Notes under the pieces: model-generated
The model's database searches: none
What the model was told of the DNA's origin: nothing
Seen by the model: the letters and a program-made list of their open reading frames with translations, nothing else
From: Seonamhaeicola maritimus
Lineage (GTDB): Bacteria > Bacteroidota > Bacteroidia > Flavobacteriales > Flavobacteriaceae
Reading direction: 5' to 3'
NCBI RefSeq assembly: GCF_008056315.1
Contig: NZ_VRKQ01000008.1
Span: forward strand, 576,957-640,956
DNA length: 64,000 nt
Shown: positions 1-7,668 of the stretch, piece by piece
Layout: every line of letters begins with the position of its first letter
Numbering within the stretch: position 1 is the first letter of the stretch
Position numbers and translations under genes: made by a program

Positions 1-1395
1 CAAACCTGCAATTTTATCTTCTTCAAGAATTTCTTGGGTCTCTTTTTGAACTTTTTCTAGAGTCAATTTTAAATCAGCATTTAAATCAATATCACTATCA
101 GAAAGCATATTTAAAATGGCTTTGTCTTGAGCCCTTCCCTTTAGCATGGCTTCACGATAATCTAAATCTTCATTAAAGGTAACTAATGAGTATTTTGAAG
201 CATATTCATTTGGAAATTGTTTCTCCAAAGCCATTTCCAATTTACGCTTTTCTTGGAATATAGGGTTTGCTACGTGGTCTCGCATTTCGTAAAAATTGTC
301 GATAGCTAAGTCTGCAATGGCATCGGTGTCTTTTTTTCTGGATTTTTCATAGGCCTTAAAAATGGCTTCCCAATTTCCTAAATTGGCATCTAAAACCTTA
401 TCAAACTCAACTACATCTTCAAAAGAAGCATTCATGCCCTGTCCGTAAAACGGAACAATTGCATGAGCCGCATCACCCATTAAAAGTGTGTTGCCTTTAT
501 AATGCCACGGTGAACATTTTACGGTACCTAAAGCCGAAGTAGGATTGTTGTTAAAGTCTTCCAACAGATTTGGCATTTGAGCTAAGGTATCCGGGAATTC
601 TTTTTTGAAAAATTCCAGCACTTTTTTATCTGTATTTAAATTATTGAAATTGTATTCACCTTCATTGTAACTTAAAAACAAAGTCACTGTAAAACTACCG
701 TCAAGATTGGGTAGTGCTATAAGCATAAAACTACCACGAGGCCAAATATGAAGGGCATTTTTGAAGATTCTGAAATCGTCTTTTCCCTTTGGAAGGATGC
801 TCAATTCCTTATAACCATGGGTTAAATAATCTTGTGAAAAACTGAATAAAAACTTTTTACCTAAATAATAACTTTTTCGAAGAGAAGAACCTGCTCCATC
901 TGTTCCTATGATAACATCGGCATCTTCTATAAATTCTGTTTTGGTTGTGTAATCTTTAAAAAGAGCGGTTGTTTTTTCAAAGTTTATCGATTTACATTTT
1001 TTGTTGAAATGAATGGTTACATTATCATGCTTTTCGGCCTCATCTAAAAGTAGCGCATTCAATCCACCGCGAGAGATGGAATTTATATATTCATGTTCTC
1101 TTCCGCTATAGTTTGATAAAAAGGTATTGCCTTTACCGTCATGAATCATGCGCCCATTCATTGGAATACAAAGTGCTTTTACTTGCTCATCTAAACCAAC
1201 AAGTTTCATGGCTTTGATGCCTCTATTGGAAAATGCTAAATTTATGGAACGGCCTGCACTTATGTCCACTTTTCTTAAATCTGGACGTTTTTCATAAACG
1301 GTGACATTGTACCCGCGTTGCCCTAACCGTAAGGCTAACAATGAGCCGCATAGACCCGCACCAACTATAAGTATGTTTTGTTTTTTTTCTTTCAT
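1..1395 (-). CDS. kmo: Kynurenine 3-monooxygenase, C-terminal end cut by window edge
   Basis: FAD-dependent aromatic hydroxylase that converts L-kynurenine to 3-hydroxykynurenine in tryptophan catabolism. The frame opens with ATG at 1395 and runs without a stop to base 1, so at least 465 codons are present and the last few residues lie outside the window. Residues 9-18 hold the Rossmann GxGxxG motif (VGAGLCGS). The family signature GRSINLAFSNRG follows at about 48-59. The second FAD-binding motif, GDAAHAIVPFYGQGMN, is near residue 309. The length fits bacterial KMO. kynU, the next enzyme of the pathway, lies upstream on the same strand with one small gene between them, so the three probably form one transcript. 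Identification is confident from the motifs and the neighbour. Confidence 0.93.
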   Translation of the reverse strand, partial: MKEKKQNILIVGAGLCGSLLALRLGQRGYNVTVYEKRPDLRKVDISAGRSINLAFSNRGIKAMKLVGLDEQVKALCIPMNGRMIHDGKGNTFLSNYSGREHEYINSISRGGLNALLLDEAEKHDNVTIHFNKKCKSINFEKTTALFKDYTTKTEFIEDADVIIGTDGAGSSLRKSYYLGKKFLFSFSQDYLTHGYKELSILPKGKDDFRIFKNALHIWPRGSFMLIALPNLDGSFTVTLFLSYNEGEYNFNNLNTDKKVLEFFKKEFPDTLAQMPNLLEDFNNNPTSALGTVKCSPWHYKGNTLLMGDAAHAIVPFYGQGMNASFEDVVEFDKVLDANLGNWEAIFKAYEKSRKKDTDAIADLAIDNFYEMRDHVANPIFQEKRKLEMALEKQFPNEYASKYSLVTFNEDLDYREAMLKGRAQDKAILNMLSDSDIDLNADLKLTLEKVQKETQEILEEDKIAGL

Positions 1396-1399
1396 TTTC

Positions 1400-1472
1400 G
1401 TCATTCTGAACTTGTTTCAGGATCTCATAATTATTTCAATTTCAAATGGATTCCTGCCTTCGCAGGAATGAC
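1400..1472. repeat. Dispersed palindromic intergenic repeat
   Basis: The segment begins GTCATTC and ends GAATGAC, so its outer ends are inverted. It contains the tight hairpin TTCCTGC-CTTC-GCAGGAA at 1451-1468 and a left part reading CTGAACTTGTTTCAGGATCT. It fills the gap between kmo and the preceding small gene. From memory, near-identical units are scattered through many flavobacterial genomes; that is recollection and was not checked here. It could also act as an RNA hairpin inside the kynU-kmo transcript. Confidence 0.6.
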
Positions 1473-1475
1473 AAG

Positions 1476-1826
1476 TTAGTTTAAAATTTGCTTTAATTTT
1501 TGAATTTCTTCATAGCTAAGTCTAAATTTTCTTAGTCCTAAATTCTGTTTTTTGTTTTCTAGGTTTTCAAAAATAATTTTATCACTACTAGAATTAAATT
1601 GAATTTTAGAAAAGCTATTGTATTCTTCGTTTGTGATTAACCTGTTTTTAACCAAGCAAACTATCCGTTTATTGGTAATTAACAAATAGTCTTTGTTTCT
1701 GTTTAAGATAAGGTAGGCCAACCCAACTAAGGTATTATCGAGAATACCTGGTTCCGATGATTTTTTTAGTAGGAAAATGTTTTGTTCCTTTTTAAGAATT
1801 GAATTTATGTATTTAACACTATCCAT
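1476..1826 (-). CDS. Small PH-like domain protein between kynU and kmo
   Basis: A 116-residue protein without signal peptide. Its middle (DYLLITNKRIVCLVKN, residues about 46-61) looks like the 'YLLTNKRII' strand pair of bacterial pleckstrin-homology-like (bPH/YokE) domains, followed by short alternating strands and a C-terminal helix rich in Glu and Lys. The ATG at 1826 overlaps the last 8 bases of kynU, implying translational coupling. The context is kynurenine degradation, but nothing in the protein suggests an enzyme. The function is unknown and the PH-like call is tentative. Confidence 0.6.
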   Translation of the reverse strand: MDSVKYINSILKKEQNIFLLKKSSEPGILDNTLVGLAYLILNRNKDYLLITNKRIVCLVKNRLITNEEYNSFSKIQFNSSSDKIIFENLENKKQNLGLRKFRLSYEEIQKLKQILN

Positions 1827-3090
1827 TCAAAATAGCTTTCAAGCGTTCCACCAAATTATAAATATCTACAAATGAATTATATAAAGGAATAGGAGCACAA
1901 CGTATCACATCAGGTTCTCTCCAATCGCTTATAATACCAGCTTCTGTTAATTTATTATGCAAGGATTTATCAGCATTAATCACCTGAATAGATAACTGAC
2001 AACCCCGTTCATCCTCATTTTTAGGTGTAATAATTCTAATTACATCTTCTCCTAACTCTTTAAGTAAAAACTCAAAATAGCCTGTGAGTATTTTAGATTT
2101 TCCCACCAGTTTTTCAATACCAACATCATTAAAAATATCTAATGATGCCCTTATCGCTGCCATAGATAAAATAGGAGGGTTGCTTAATTGCCAGCCTTCT
2201 GCTCCAGGAAGTTGATCAAACTCATCACGCATATTAAATCGTGTATGTTTATTATGACTCCACCAACCAGTGAATCGGTTTAAATCTTTTTGGTGTGCAT
2301 GACGCTCGTGCACAAAACAACCCGCTAAACTTCCCGGACCCGAATTCAAATATTTATAGGTGCACCAAACGGCAAAATCAGCTCCAGAATCGTGCAAGTT
2401 GAGTTGAACATTTCCCGCGCCATGGGCACAATCAAAACCAACAACACATCCATGTTTATGACCTAGTTTTGTAATTCTTTTTAAATCAAAAAACTGTCCT
2501 GTATAGTAGTTTACACCGCCAATCATAATAAGTGCTATTTCATCACCTTGTTGCTCAAGAATTTCTTCTAGATCTTCGTGTATTAATAACTCTTCGTCTT
2601 TTCTTGGTTTCCATAATACCACGCCTTCTTTATCGTCATATCCATGATGTCTCAATTGAGATTCTACAGCATATTTATCAGAGGGAAAGGCAGCACTCTC
2701 AATTAAAATCTTATAACGGGTTTTCGTTGGTTTATAGAATGACACCATCATAAAATGCAAATTGGCAGTGAGCGTATTCATTACTATCACTTCAATAGGT
2801 TTAGCGCCTACAATATGCGCCATACTTTCGGTTAGAAATTCATGATATGGTAGCCATGGGTTTTTAGCTTCGGTGTGTCCTTCAACACCCAAATTTGCCC
2901 AATCTTCCAACTCTTGATTCACATAAGATTTTGTGATTTTAGGTTGAAGCCCCAGAGAGTTTCCTGTCATATAAATTAAATCGTTTCCATCTTTGTCTTT
3001 AGGAATATGAAACTGATTTTTATATGATGCTAAGTCGTCATTTTTGTCTAATTCTAAAGCAAAATCTAAACCTAATTTATATGTTGGCAA
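1819..3090 (-). CDS. kynU: Kynureninase
   Basis: PLP-dependent hydrolase that cleaves kynurenine or 3-hydroxykynurenine to (3-hydroxy)anthranilate and alanine. It has 423 residues, the normal family length. The lysine that binds PLP is K246 in WCTYKYLN, preceded by the FDCAHGAGN strand and followed by GPGSLAGCFVHERH. The start must be TTG at 3090: the next in-frame codons upstream contain no ATG or GTG before a TAG, and the N-terminus (YKLGLDFALELD) already matches the family. Together with kmo it would give 3-hydroxyanthranilate, feeding tryptophan breakdown or quinolinate/NAD synthesis. No 3-hydroxyanthranilate dioxygenase gene is visible in the window. Confidence 0.93.
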   Translation of the reverse strand: MPTYKLGLDFALELDKNDDLASYKNQFHIPKDKDGNDLIYMTGNSLGLQPKITKSYVNQELEDWANLGVEGHTEAKNPWLPYHEFLTESMAHIVGAKPIEVIVMNTLTANLHFMMVSFYKPTKTRYKILIESAAFPSDKYAVESQLRHHGYDDKEGVVLWKPRKDEELLIHEDLEEILEQQGDEIALIMIGGVNYYTGQFFDLKRITKLGHKHGCVVGFDCAHGAGNVQLNLHDSGADFAVWCTYKYLNSGPGSLAGCFVHERHAHQKDLNRFTGWWSHNKHTRFNMRDEFDQLPGAEGWQLSNPPILSMAAIRASLDIFNDVGIEKLVGKSKILTGYFEFLLKELGEDVIRIITPKNEDERGCQLSIQVINADKSLHNKLTEAGIISDWREPDVIRCAPIPLYNSFVDIYNLVERLKAILNG

Positions 3091-3115
3091 TTTGAAGTTT
3101 TTTATCGGTTTCTAA

Positions 3116-3123
3116 CAAAAATA
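3116..3123 (-). promoter_or_regulatory. Candidate -7 box for kynU
   Basis: On the minus strand this reads TATTTTTG, a full match to the Bacteroidota -7 consensus TAnnTTTG, 25 bases before the TTG start of kynU. No clear TTTG -33 box is seen at the expected distance, so this is a partial match. Confidence 0.4.
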
Positions 3124-3207
3124 AGAATTTAAAAAATGAAGTTACTGTCTAAACTGAAGATAATCTTAAAGCTTGATTTTTTGTATATTTAAAGAAATCA
3201 CTAAGAT

Positions 3208-3627
3208 ATGGGAAAGACAAAAGAATATTCAAACGGGGAGGTAACCGTGGTTTGGAAACCAGAAATATGCATCCATGCAGCTACATGTGCTAAAGGGTTG
3301 CCGGAAGTTTTTAAGCCTAGGGAACGTCCTTGGATTAAAATTGATGCGGCCACAACGGCGGCCATAATGGATCAGGTGAAACAATGTCCGTCTGGCGCCT
3401 TGAGCTATTATATGAACGATGAAGAAGACCAAACTTCGGAGGTATTAGAAACTAAAGTGGAGGTACTGGAAAATGGACCGCTTTTGGTTTACGGAACCTT
3501 AACGGTTACTCATAAGGATGGGACTTCTGAAGTTAAAAATAAAACAACGGCTTTTTGCCGATGTGGTGCGTCTGACAATAAACCTTACTGCGATGGTGCT
3601 CATTTAAAAGCAGGATTTAAAGATTAA
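3208..3627 (+). CDS. Mono-cluster ferredoxin fused to CDGSH iron-sulfur domain
   Basis: A 139-residue cytosolic protein with two iron-sulfur domains. Residues about 8-70 are a Fer4_19-type divergent ferredoxin domain with cysteines in CIHAATCAKGLPEVF and QCPSGAL. Residues about 85-135 carry a CDGSH domain with the ligand set CRCGASDNKPYCDGAH (three Cys and one His for a 2Fe-2S cluster). No signal peptide or membrane segment is present. It stands alone, divergent from kynU and followed by two hairpins. The likely role is small-scale electron transfer or redox sensing; partners are unknown. Confidence 0.85.
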   Translation: MGKTKEYSNGEVTVVWKPEICIHAATCAKGLPEVFKPRERPWIKIDAATTAAIMDQVKQCPSGALSYYMNDEEDQTSEVLETKVEVLENGPLLVYGTLTVTHKDGTSEVKNKTTAFCRCGASDNKPYCDGAHLKAGFKD

Positions 3628-3640
3628 ATTAGTAGTTGAG

Positions 3641-3660
3641 ATCCCGATTTTCATCGGGAT
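3641..3660. repeat. Short hairpin ATCCCGAT..ATCGGGAT
   Basis: A perfect inverted repeat of 8-base arms with a 4-base loop, 14 bases after the stop of the CDGSH gene. It lacks a long T run, so it may be a dispersed hairpin rather than a terminator on its own. Confidence 0.5.
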
Positions 3661-3724
3661 TAGTTCAACTTAGAATTTTTAGGTCGTATAAAAACTTCCA
3701 AAAATTGAGTTTCACTAAAAAAGG

Positions 3725-3757
3725 AAAAGGGCTTCAACCATTGATTGAAGCCCTTTT
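3725..3757 (+). terminator. Rho-independent terminator after the CDGSH gene
   Basis: AAAAGGGCTTCAA / TTGAAGCCCTTTT form a strong stem with a short loop, ending in a T run. The stretch 3628-3957 has no convincing gene; it holds this terminator, the hairpin at 3641-3660 and the oppositely directed terminator at 3909-3936. Confidence 0.8.
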
Positions 3758-3908
3758 CATATATATAGACGCTAGTGCGGAAAATTCTGTTATACTTTAT
3801 ATACGAGTATTAGTCGGAATCTGGATGGTAAAATTACAGATAAACTATTTTTTTTATTGGAATAAACTCAAATTTAATGCCGAAGTTACCTAGAACTTTA
3901 GGCAAAAG

Positions 3909-3936
3909 AAAAGCGCCATATAAATATGACGCTTTA
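3909..3936 (-). terminator. Terminator after the SSS symporter gene
   Basis: On the minus strand AAAGCGTCATAT / ATATGGCGCTTT pair with one G-U and are followed by TTTTCTTTT. It lies 22 bases past the symporter stop codon. Confidence 0.7.
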
Positions 3937-3957
3937 ATTATATCAATTTATTATTTT

Positions 3958-5619
3958 CTACCAGAAAATAGCATACAATACAGCCAAAATAATCATTACT
4001 GCAAACGAACCAATATTAAATAGTGGTGTTGTTTTAAATAATTCTTTGGTAAGTGGAATACCTTTCACATCATCAGCTCCTTTGTTTTCGCTATTACTAA
4101 TAATTGCAATTACTACCATTGATAGTAAAGTTGCAAGACCCATTTGGTGCATCCATGGTGCTAAGAAATCAAATGACTCAACATATATTGGTAAAAGTTT
4201 TAGTGCTAAAGCTATTGGAATAGATAAAACAGCTCCCCAAATAGCCCCTTTGTTTGATGTCTTTTTCCAGAATAAACCTAATAAGAAAACTGCTAATATA
4301 CCTGGACTCACAAGACCTGTATATTCTTGAATATATTGGAATGCCTGATCTAACCCATCTAAAAGAGGTGCTACTAATACAGCAATAACTAAAGCCACGG
4401 CTGCTGTCATTCTACCTACATTAACGGTCTTTTTATCATTAGCATTTTTATTGAAATATTGCTTGTAAATATCCATTGTAAAGATAGTTGACGTAGAATT
4501 CAACATAGAAGCTAAAGAAGATACAATTGCCGCAGCTAAAGCAGCAAATGCCACACCTTTTAATCCAGTTGGTAAGAATTGAAGTAACCATGGATAAGCT
4601 TTATCTGCTTGTTCTCCAGAAGGTATATTTAATTGTCCTACTTCTCCTAAACTAGCCATTATTTCTGGGTCATTTACCATTACGTATGCTGCAATACCTG
4701 GCACTACAACAATTAAAGGAATAACTAATTTTAAAAAGGCAGCCAATAAAATACCTTTTTGAGATTCTTTTAAAGATTTAGCAGCTAAAGTTCTTTGGAT
4801 AATATACTGATTGAATCCCCAATAATATAAGTTGGCAACCCATAGTCCTCCAACCAATACCCATACACCAGGTAAATCTAAGTAATTAGCATTGGCACTT
4901 CCATCGCCATTGAACTCTTCTAATACCATGTGAAACTTGTCTGGAGCAGCTTCCCATACCTTACTGAATCCAGCCATAACACCTTCTCCTCCAGATACAG
5001 TATTTAATGCCAAATATGTTGTTACTAAACCACCTAAAACTAGAAATACAACTTGAATTACATCTGTCCATGCAACAGCCGATAAACCACCGTATAACGA
5101 ATAAGCCGCAGCAAATAATGCTAAACCAATTATGGCATACATCATATCAACGCCCATAATAGTCTCAATGGCTAAACCTCCTAAGTATAATACAGAAGTT
5201 AGGTTAACAAAAACATATAGTCCTAGCCAGAAAACGGCAAGAATAGTTTTTAAATTAGTAGAGAATCGTTTTTCAACAAACTCTGGAATGGTATAAAGAC
5301 CTTTCTCAATAAAAATTGGTAAAAAGTACTTACCTACAATAATTAAGGTAAGTGCCGCCATCCATTCATAAGACGCAATTGCTAATCCTAATGCAAATCC
5401 AGAACCGGACATTCCAATAAATTGTTCTGCCGATATGTTCGCTGCAATTAATGAAGCTCCAATAGCCCACCATGGTAACGATTTACTTGCCAAGAAATAG
5501 TCTTCGGCATTTTTTTGGTGCCCTTCCTTATCTCTGGATACCCATAATCCTACACCCAAAATCAAAATGGCGTAAGCAACGAAGATTACATAATCCAACG
5601 TTTCAAATCCTGCTGTCAT
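3958..5619 (-). CDS. Sodium/sugar symporter, SSS (SLC5) family, probably galactose/glucose
   Basis: An inner-membrane sodium:solute symporter of 553 residues with about 14 hydrophobic segments, close in length to the Vibrio vSGLT prototype. Typical features are the start 'TLDYVIFVAYAILILGVGLWVSRD', the SLPWWAIGASLIAANISAEQFIG segment (residues about 47-69) and GLSAVAWTDVIQ near 180. The gene is divergent from gntR-galM-galK-galT, which makes galactose (or glucose) the most likely substrate and the GntR protein its likely regulator. The substrate is inferred from context, not proven by residues. A -7 box (TATATTTG) lies upstream on its strand. Confidence 0.9.
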   Translation of the reverse strand: MTAGFETLDYVIFVAYAILILGVGLWVSRDKEGHQKNAEDYFLASKSLPWWAIGASLIAANISAEQFIGMSGSGFALGLAIASYEWMAALTLIIVGKYFLPIFIEKGLYTIPEFVEKRFSTNLKTILAVFWLGLYVFVNLTSVLYLGGLAIETIMGVDMMYAIIGLALFAAAYSLYGGLSAVAWTDVIQVVFLVLGGLVTTYLALNTVSGGEGVMAGFSKVWEAAPDKFHMVLEEFNGDGSANANYLDLPGVWVLVGGLWVANLYYWGFNQYIIQRTLAAKSLKESQKGILLAAFLKLVIPLIVVVPGIAAYVMVNDPEIMASLGEVGQLNIPSGEQADKAYPWLLQFLPTGLKGVAFAALAAAIVSSLASMLNSTSTIFTMDIYKQYFNKNANDKKTVNVGRMTAAVALVIAVLVAPLLDGLDQAFQYIQEYTGLVSPGILAVFLLGLFWKKTSNKGAIWGAVLSIPIALALKLLPIYVESFDFLAPWMHQMGLATLLSMVVIAIISNSENKGADDVKGIPLTKELFKTTPLFNIGSFAVMIILAVLYAIFW

Positions 5620-5655
5620 AGTAAAAAATTTAGTTTAGTTAGTATTAATAAGTTT

Positions 5656-5689
5656 CAAATATAGAAATTAAATTTTAAAAAAAAGCCAA
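5656..5689 (-). promoter_or_regulatory. Promoter of the SSS symporter
   Basis: On the minus strand TATATTTG (5663-5656) matches the TAnnTTTG -7 box, and a TTG lies at 5689-5687, 23 bases further upstream. The -7 box is 36 bases ahead of the ATG at 5619. The spacing is at the long end for this promoter type. Confidence 0.5.
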
Positions 5690-5709
5690 TTTTCAATAAA
5701 AAAACCAAA

Positions 5710-5729
5710 CTAGTAGGGTCTAGTAGGTT
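5710..5729. promoter_or_regulatory. Tandem 10-mer, candidate GntR operator
   Basis: CTAGTAGGGT is followed directly by CTAGTAGGTT, a direct repeat with a 10-base period, so both units face the same side of the helix. It lies midway in the divergent gap between the symporter and gntR, 17 bases upstream of the gntR -7 box. Binding by the GntR protein is an inference from position. Confidence 0.4.
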
Positions 5730-5745
5730 TTTAAAATAATTTTTA

Positions 5746-5753
5746 TATATTTG
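5746..5753 (+). promoter_or_regulatory. Candidate -7 box for gntR-galMKT
   Basis: TATATTTG is a full match to TAnnTTTG, ending 12 bases before the ATG of the GntR gene, so the mRNA leader would be very short. No good TTTG -33 box is seen; the tandem 10-mer occupies that area, compatible with regulated use. Confidence 0.5.
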
Positions 5754-5765
5754 TAGTCACACATT

Positions 5766-6758
5766 ATGATAAAAATTAAAAGTAAAATAGGTATACCTAA
5801 GTATAAGCAGATAATCAATTCTATTGAAGAAATGATAGTTACCGGTGTGCTTCAAAAAGGTGATCAAATTCCATCTATAAACAAGATTAAGAATGATCAT
5901 AACCTCTCAAGAGACACCGTTTTAATGGCTTTTAACGAATTGAAGAATAGAGGAATCATTCAATCTGTTGTAGGTAAAGGGTATTATGTTTCTAGTGAAA
6001 ATGTAAGTGTTAGTCAAAAAATATTTTTGCTTTTTGATGAACTTAATTCCTTTAAAGAAGATCTTTATAATTCCTTTTTAGAAAATTTAGGTAATGATAT
6101 TCAGGTAGATATATATTTTCATCACTTTAATAAAAATAGTTTTAGTAAGCTGATACAAGAAAATGTTGGTGATTATAATTATTATGTAATTATGCCTGCA
6201 AATATGGAAGGTACTAATGATGATATTCAAAATCTTCCGGAAGACAAGGTTTATATTTTAGACCAGATACATGATGACTTAACTAAATACTCTGCTGTAT
6301 ACCAAAACTTTGACAAGGCTATTTTTAATAATCTAACTAAAGCAAATCATTTAATTAAGAAATATAAAAAGCTTGTTTTGGTCTTCAATAAAAACAAACA
6401 ACCTAAGGGTATGCGCAATGGGTTTATTATGTTTTGTGAAGAGAATAATAAATCTTATGAATTAGTTAATGATTTAACAGATAGAGAGCTTCAAAAAGGG
6501 GAAGCCTACATTATGCCAGATGATAAAAGCCTTTTAAGAGTTATCAAAAAAATGAAAGAATCTCAGCTAGAATTAGTAAACGATATTGGAGTTATATCAT
6601 ATAACGATACCCTGCTTAAGGAGATTGTTGAAGGAGGTATCACCACTATTTCAACTGATTTTAATGCTATGGGCAAACGTTTGGCAGAAATGATTTTAGA
6701 TAAAGAGCAAGGGCAAATTGAAAACCCAAATAAATTAATAATTAGAAACTCACTATAA
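5766..6758 (+). CDS. GntR-family regulator with sugar-binding domain, likely galactose regulator
   Basis: A transcription factor of 330 residues. Residues about 8-75 form a GntR winged helix (QIPSINKIKNDHNLSRDTVLMAFNELKNRGII is the recognition region, with wing GKGYYV). Residues about 85-330 resemble a LacI-type periplasmic-binding-protein fold ('IGVISYNDTLLKEIVEGGITTISTDF' is typical of its second lobe). This combination is seen in AraR-like regulators that release DNA on binding a sugar. The gene stops 4 bases before galM and faces the symporter gene, so it most likely senses galactose and controls both directions. Confidence 0.88.
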   Translation: MIKIKSKIGIPKYKQIINSIEEMIVTGVLQKGDQIPSINKIKNDHNLSRDTVLMAFNELKNRGIIQSVVGKGYYVSSENVSVSQKIFLLFDELNSFKEDLYNSFLENLGNDIQVDIYFHHFNKNSFSKLIQENVGDYNYYVIMPANMEGTNDDIQNLPEDKVYILDQIHDDLTKYSAVYQNFDKAIFNNLTKANHLIKKYKKLVLVFNKNKQPKGMRNGFIMFCEENNKSYELVNDLTDRELQKGEAYIMPDDKSLLRVIKKMKESQLELVNDIGVISYNDTLLKEIVEGGITTISTDFNAMGKRLAEMILDKEQGQIENPNKLIIRNSL

Positions 6759-6762
6759 CTAA

Positions 6763-7656
6763 ATGTATAACATTAAACATAACCAAGAATCTGGACTTTT
6801 AGAAGTTGAAAACCCAGCTGCCAACGTTTATGCAAAAATTTATTTAAATGATGGTGCCAGCATGCAGGAACTTACCCTTAACGGGCATGCTATAATAAAA
6901 GATCTAACTCCGCTAAGTTATGCAGATACTTACGCCTCTTCTATTCTGTTTCCATTTGCTAATCGAATAAAGGATGGTAAATATGCCTTTAAAGGAGAAG
7001 ACTTTCAGTTTGAAGCCAATCAAAAAGAAGAAAACAATGCCTTACACGGCTTAGTTTACAACAAAACTTTTGCTGTTATTGATAGTACATCAAATGAAGA
7101 TTCAGCTTCAGTAAAACTGGAATATAACGAGACCAATGAATCTCAAGGATTTCCTTATTTATATAATATTCAATTGGAGTATATTTTTAGTAATGAAGAT
7201 TTTGAGTTGAAAGTTACAGTTAAAAATACAGATGCAAAACCGTTTCCGTTTACTTTAGGTTGGCACCCTTACTTTTTGAGTAGTAATTTATATGATAGTT
7301 TACTTCAATTAAATAGTACCAGCAAATTAGTTTTAGGGGATAGAAATATCACAACAGGTACAATGAAAACGGACACTACCCTACCTATTAAAATTGCTGG
7401 ACAACAATTAGATGATTGTTGGGTTTTAAATTCAGATGAGGTAGTGTTTCATACACCAAATTACAAGCTAAAATTCAACGCTACAGGAGATAATAACTTT
7501 TTACAAGTATATACACCACCAAAGGTAAATACCATCGCCATTGAGCCAACTACCGGGGTTTCAGATAGTTTTAATAATGAAATAGGTTTGAAAGTTCTTA
7601 AAGCTGGTGAAACCTGCGCTATTACTTGGAGCCTAAATATTAAAAACAACAACTAA
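6763..7656 (+). CDS. galM: Aldose 1-epimerase (galactose mutarotase)
   Basis: Cytosolic enzyme that interconverts beta- and alpha-D-galactose before phosphorylation by GalK. It has 297 residues, consistent with the short bacterial galactose mutarotase-like group. Visible family blocks are SILFPFANRIKDGKY (residues about 64-78, with the substrate-binding Arg), NALHGLVYNKTF (about 94-105, the catalytic His) and LGWHPYF (about 165-171, second His). The late acid is probably in the AIEPTTGVSDSFN segment. It lies between gntR and galK with 4- and 12-base gaps, so it is part of one operon. Confidence 0.9.
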   Translation: MYNIKHNQESGLLEVENPAANVYAKIYLNDGASMQELTLNGHAIIKDLTPLSYADTYASSILFPFANRIKDGKYAFKGEDFQFEANQKEENNALHGLVYNKTFAVIDSTSNEDSASVKLEYNETNESQGFPYLYNIQLEYIFSNEDFELKVTVKNTDAKPFPFTLGWHPYFLSSNLYDSLLQLNSTSKLVLGDRNITTGTMKTDTTLPIKIAGQQLDDCWVLNSDEVVFHTPNYKLKFNATGDNNFLQVYTPPKVNTIAIEPTTGVSDSFNNEIGLKVLKAGETCAITWSLNIKNNN

Positions 7657-7668
7657 ACAACATATAAA

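Noticed and set aside
3636-3893. An open frame of 85 codons after the CDGSH gene
   Set aside because: It runs straight through the hairpin at 3641 and the terminator at 3725-3757, has no recognisable protein features and lies between two oppositely directed terminators.
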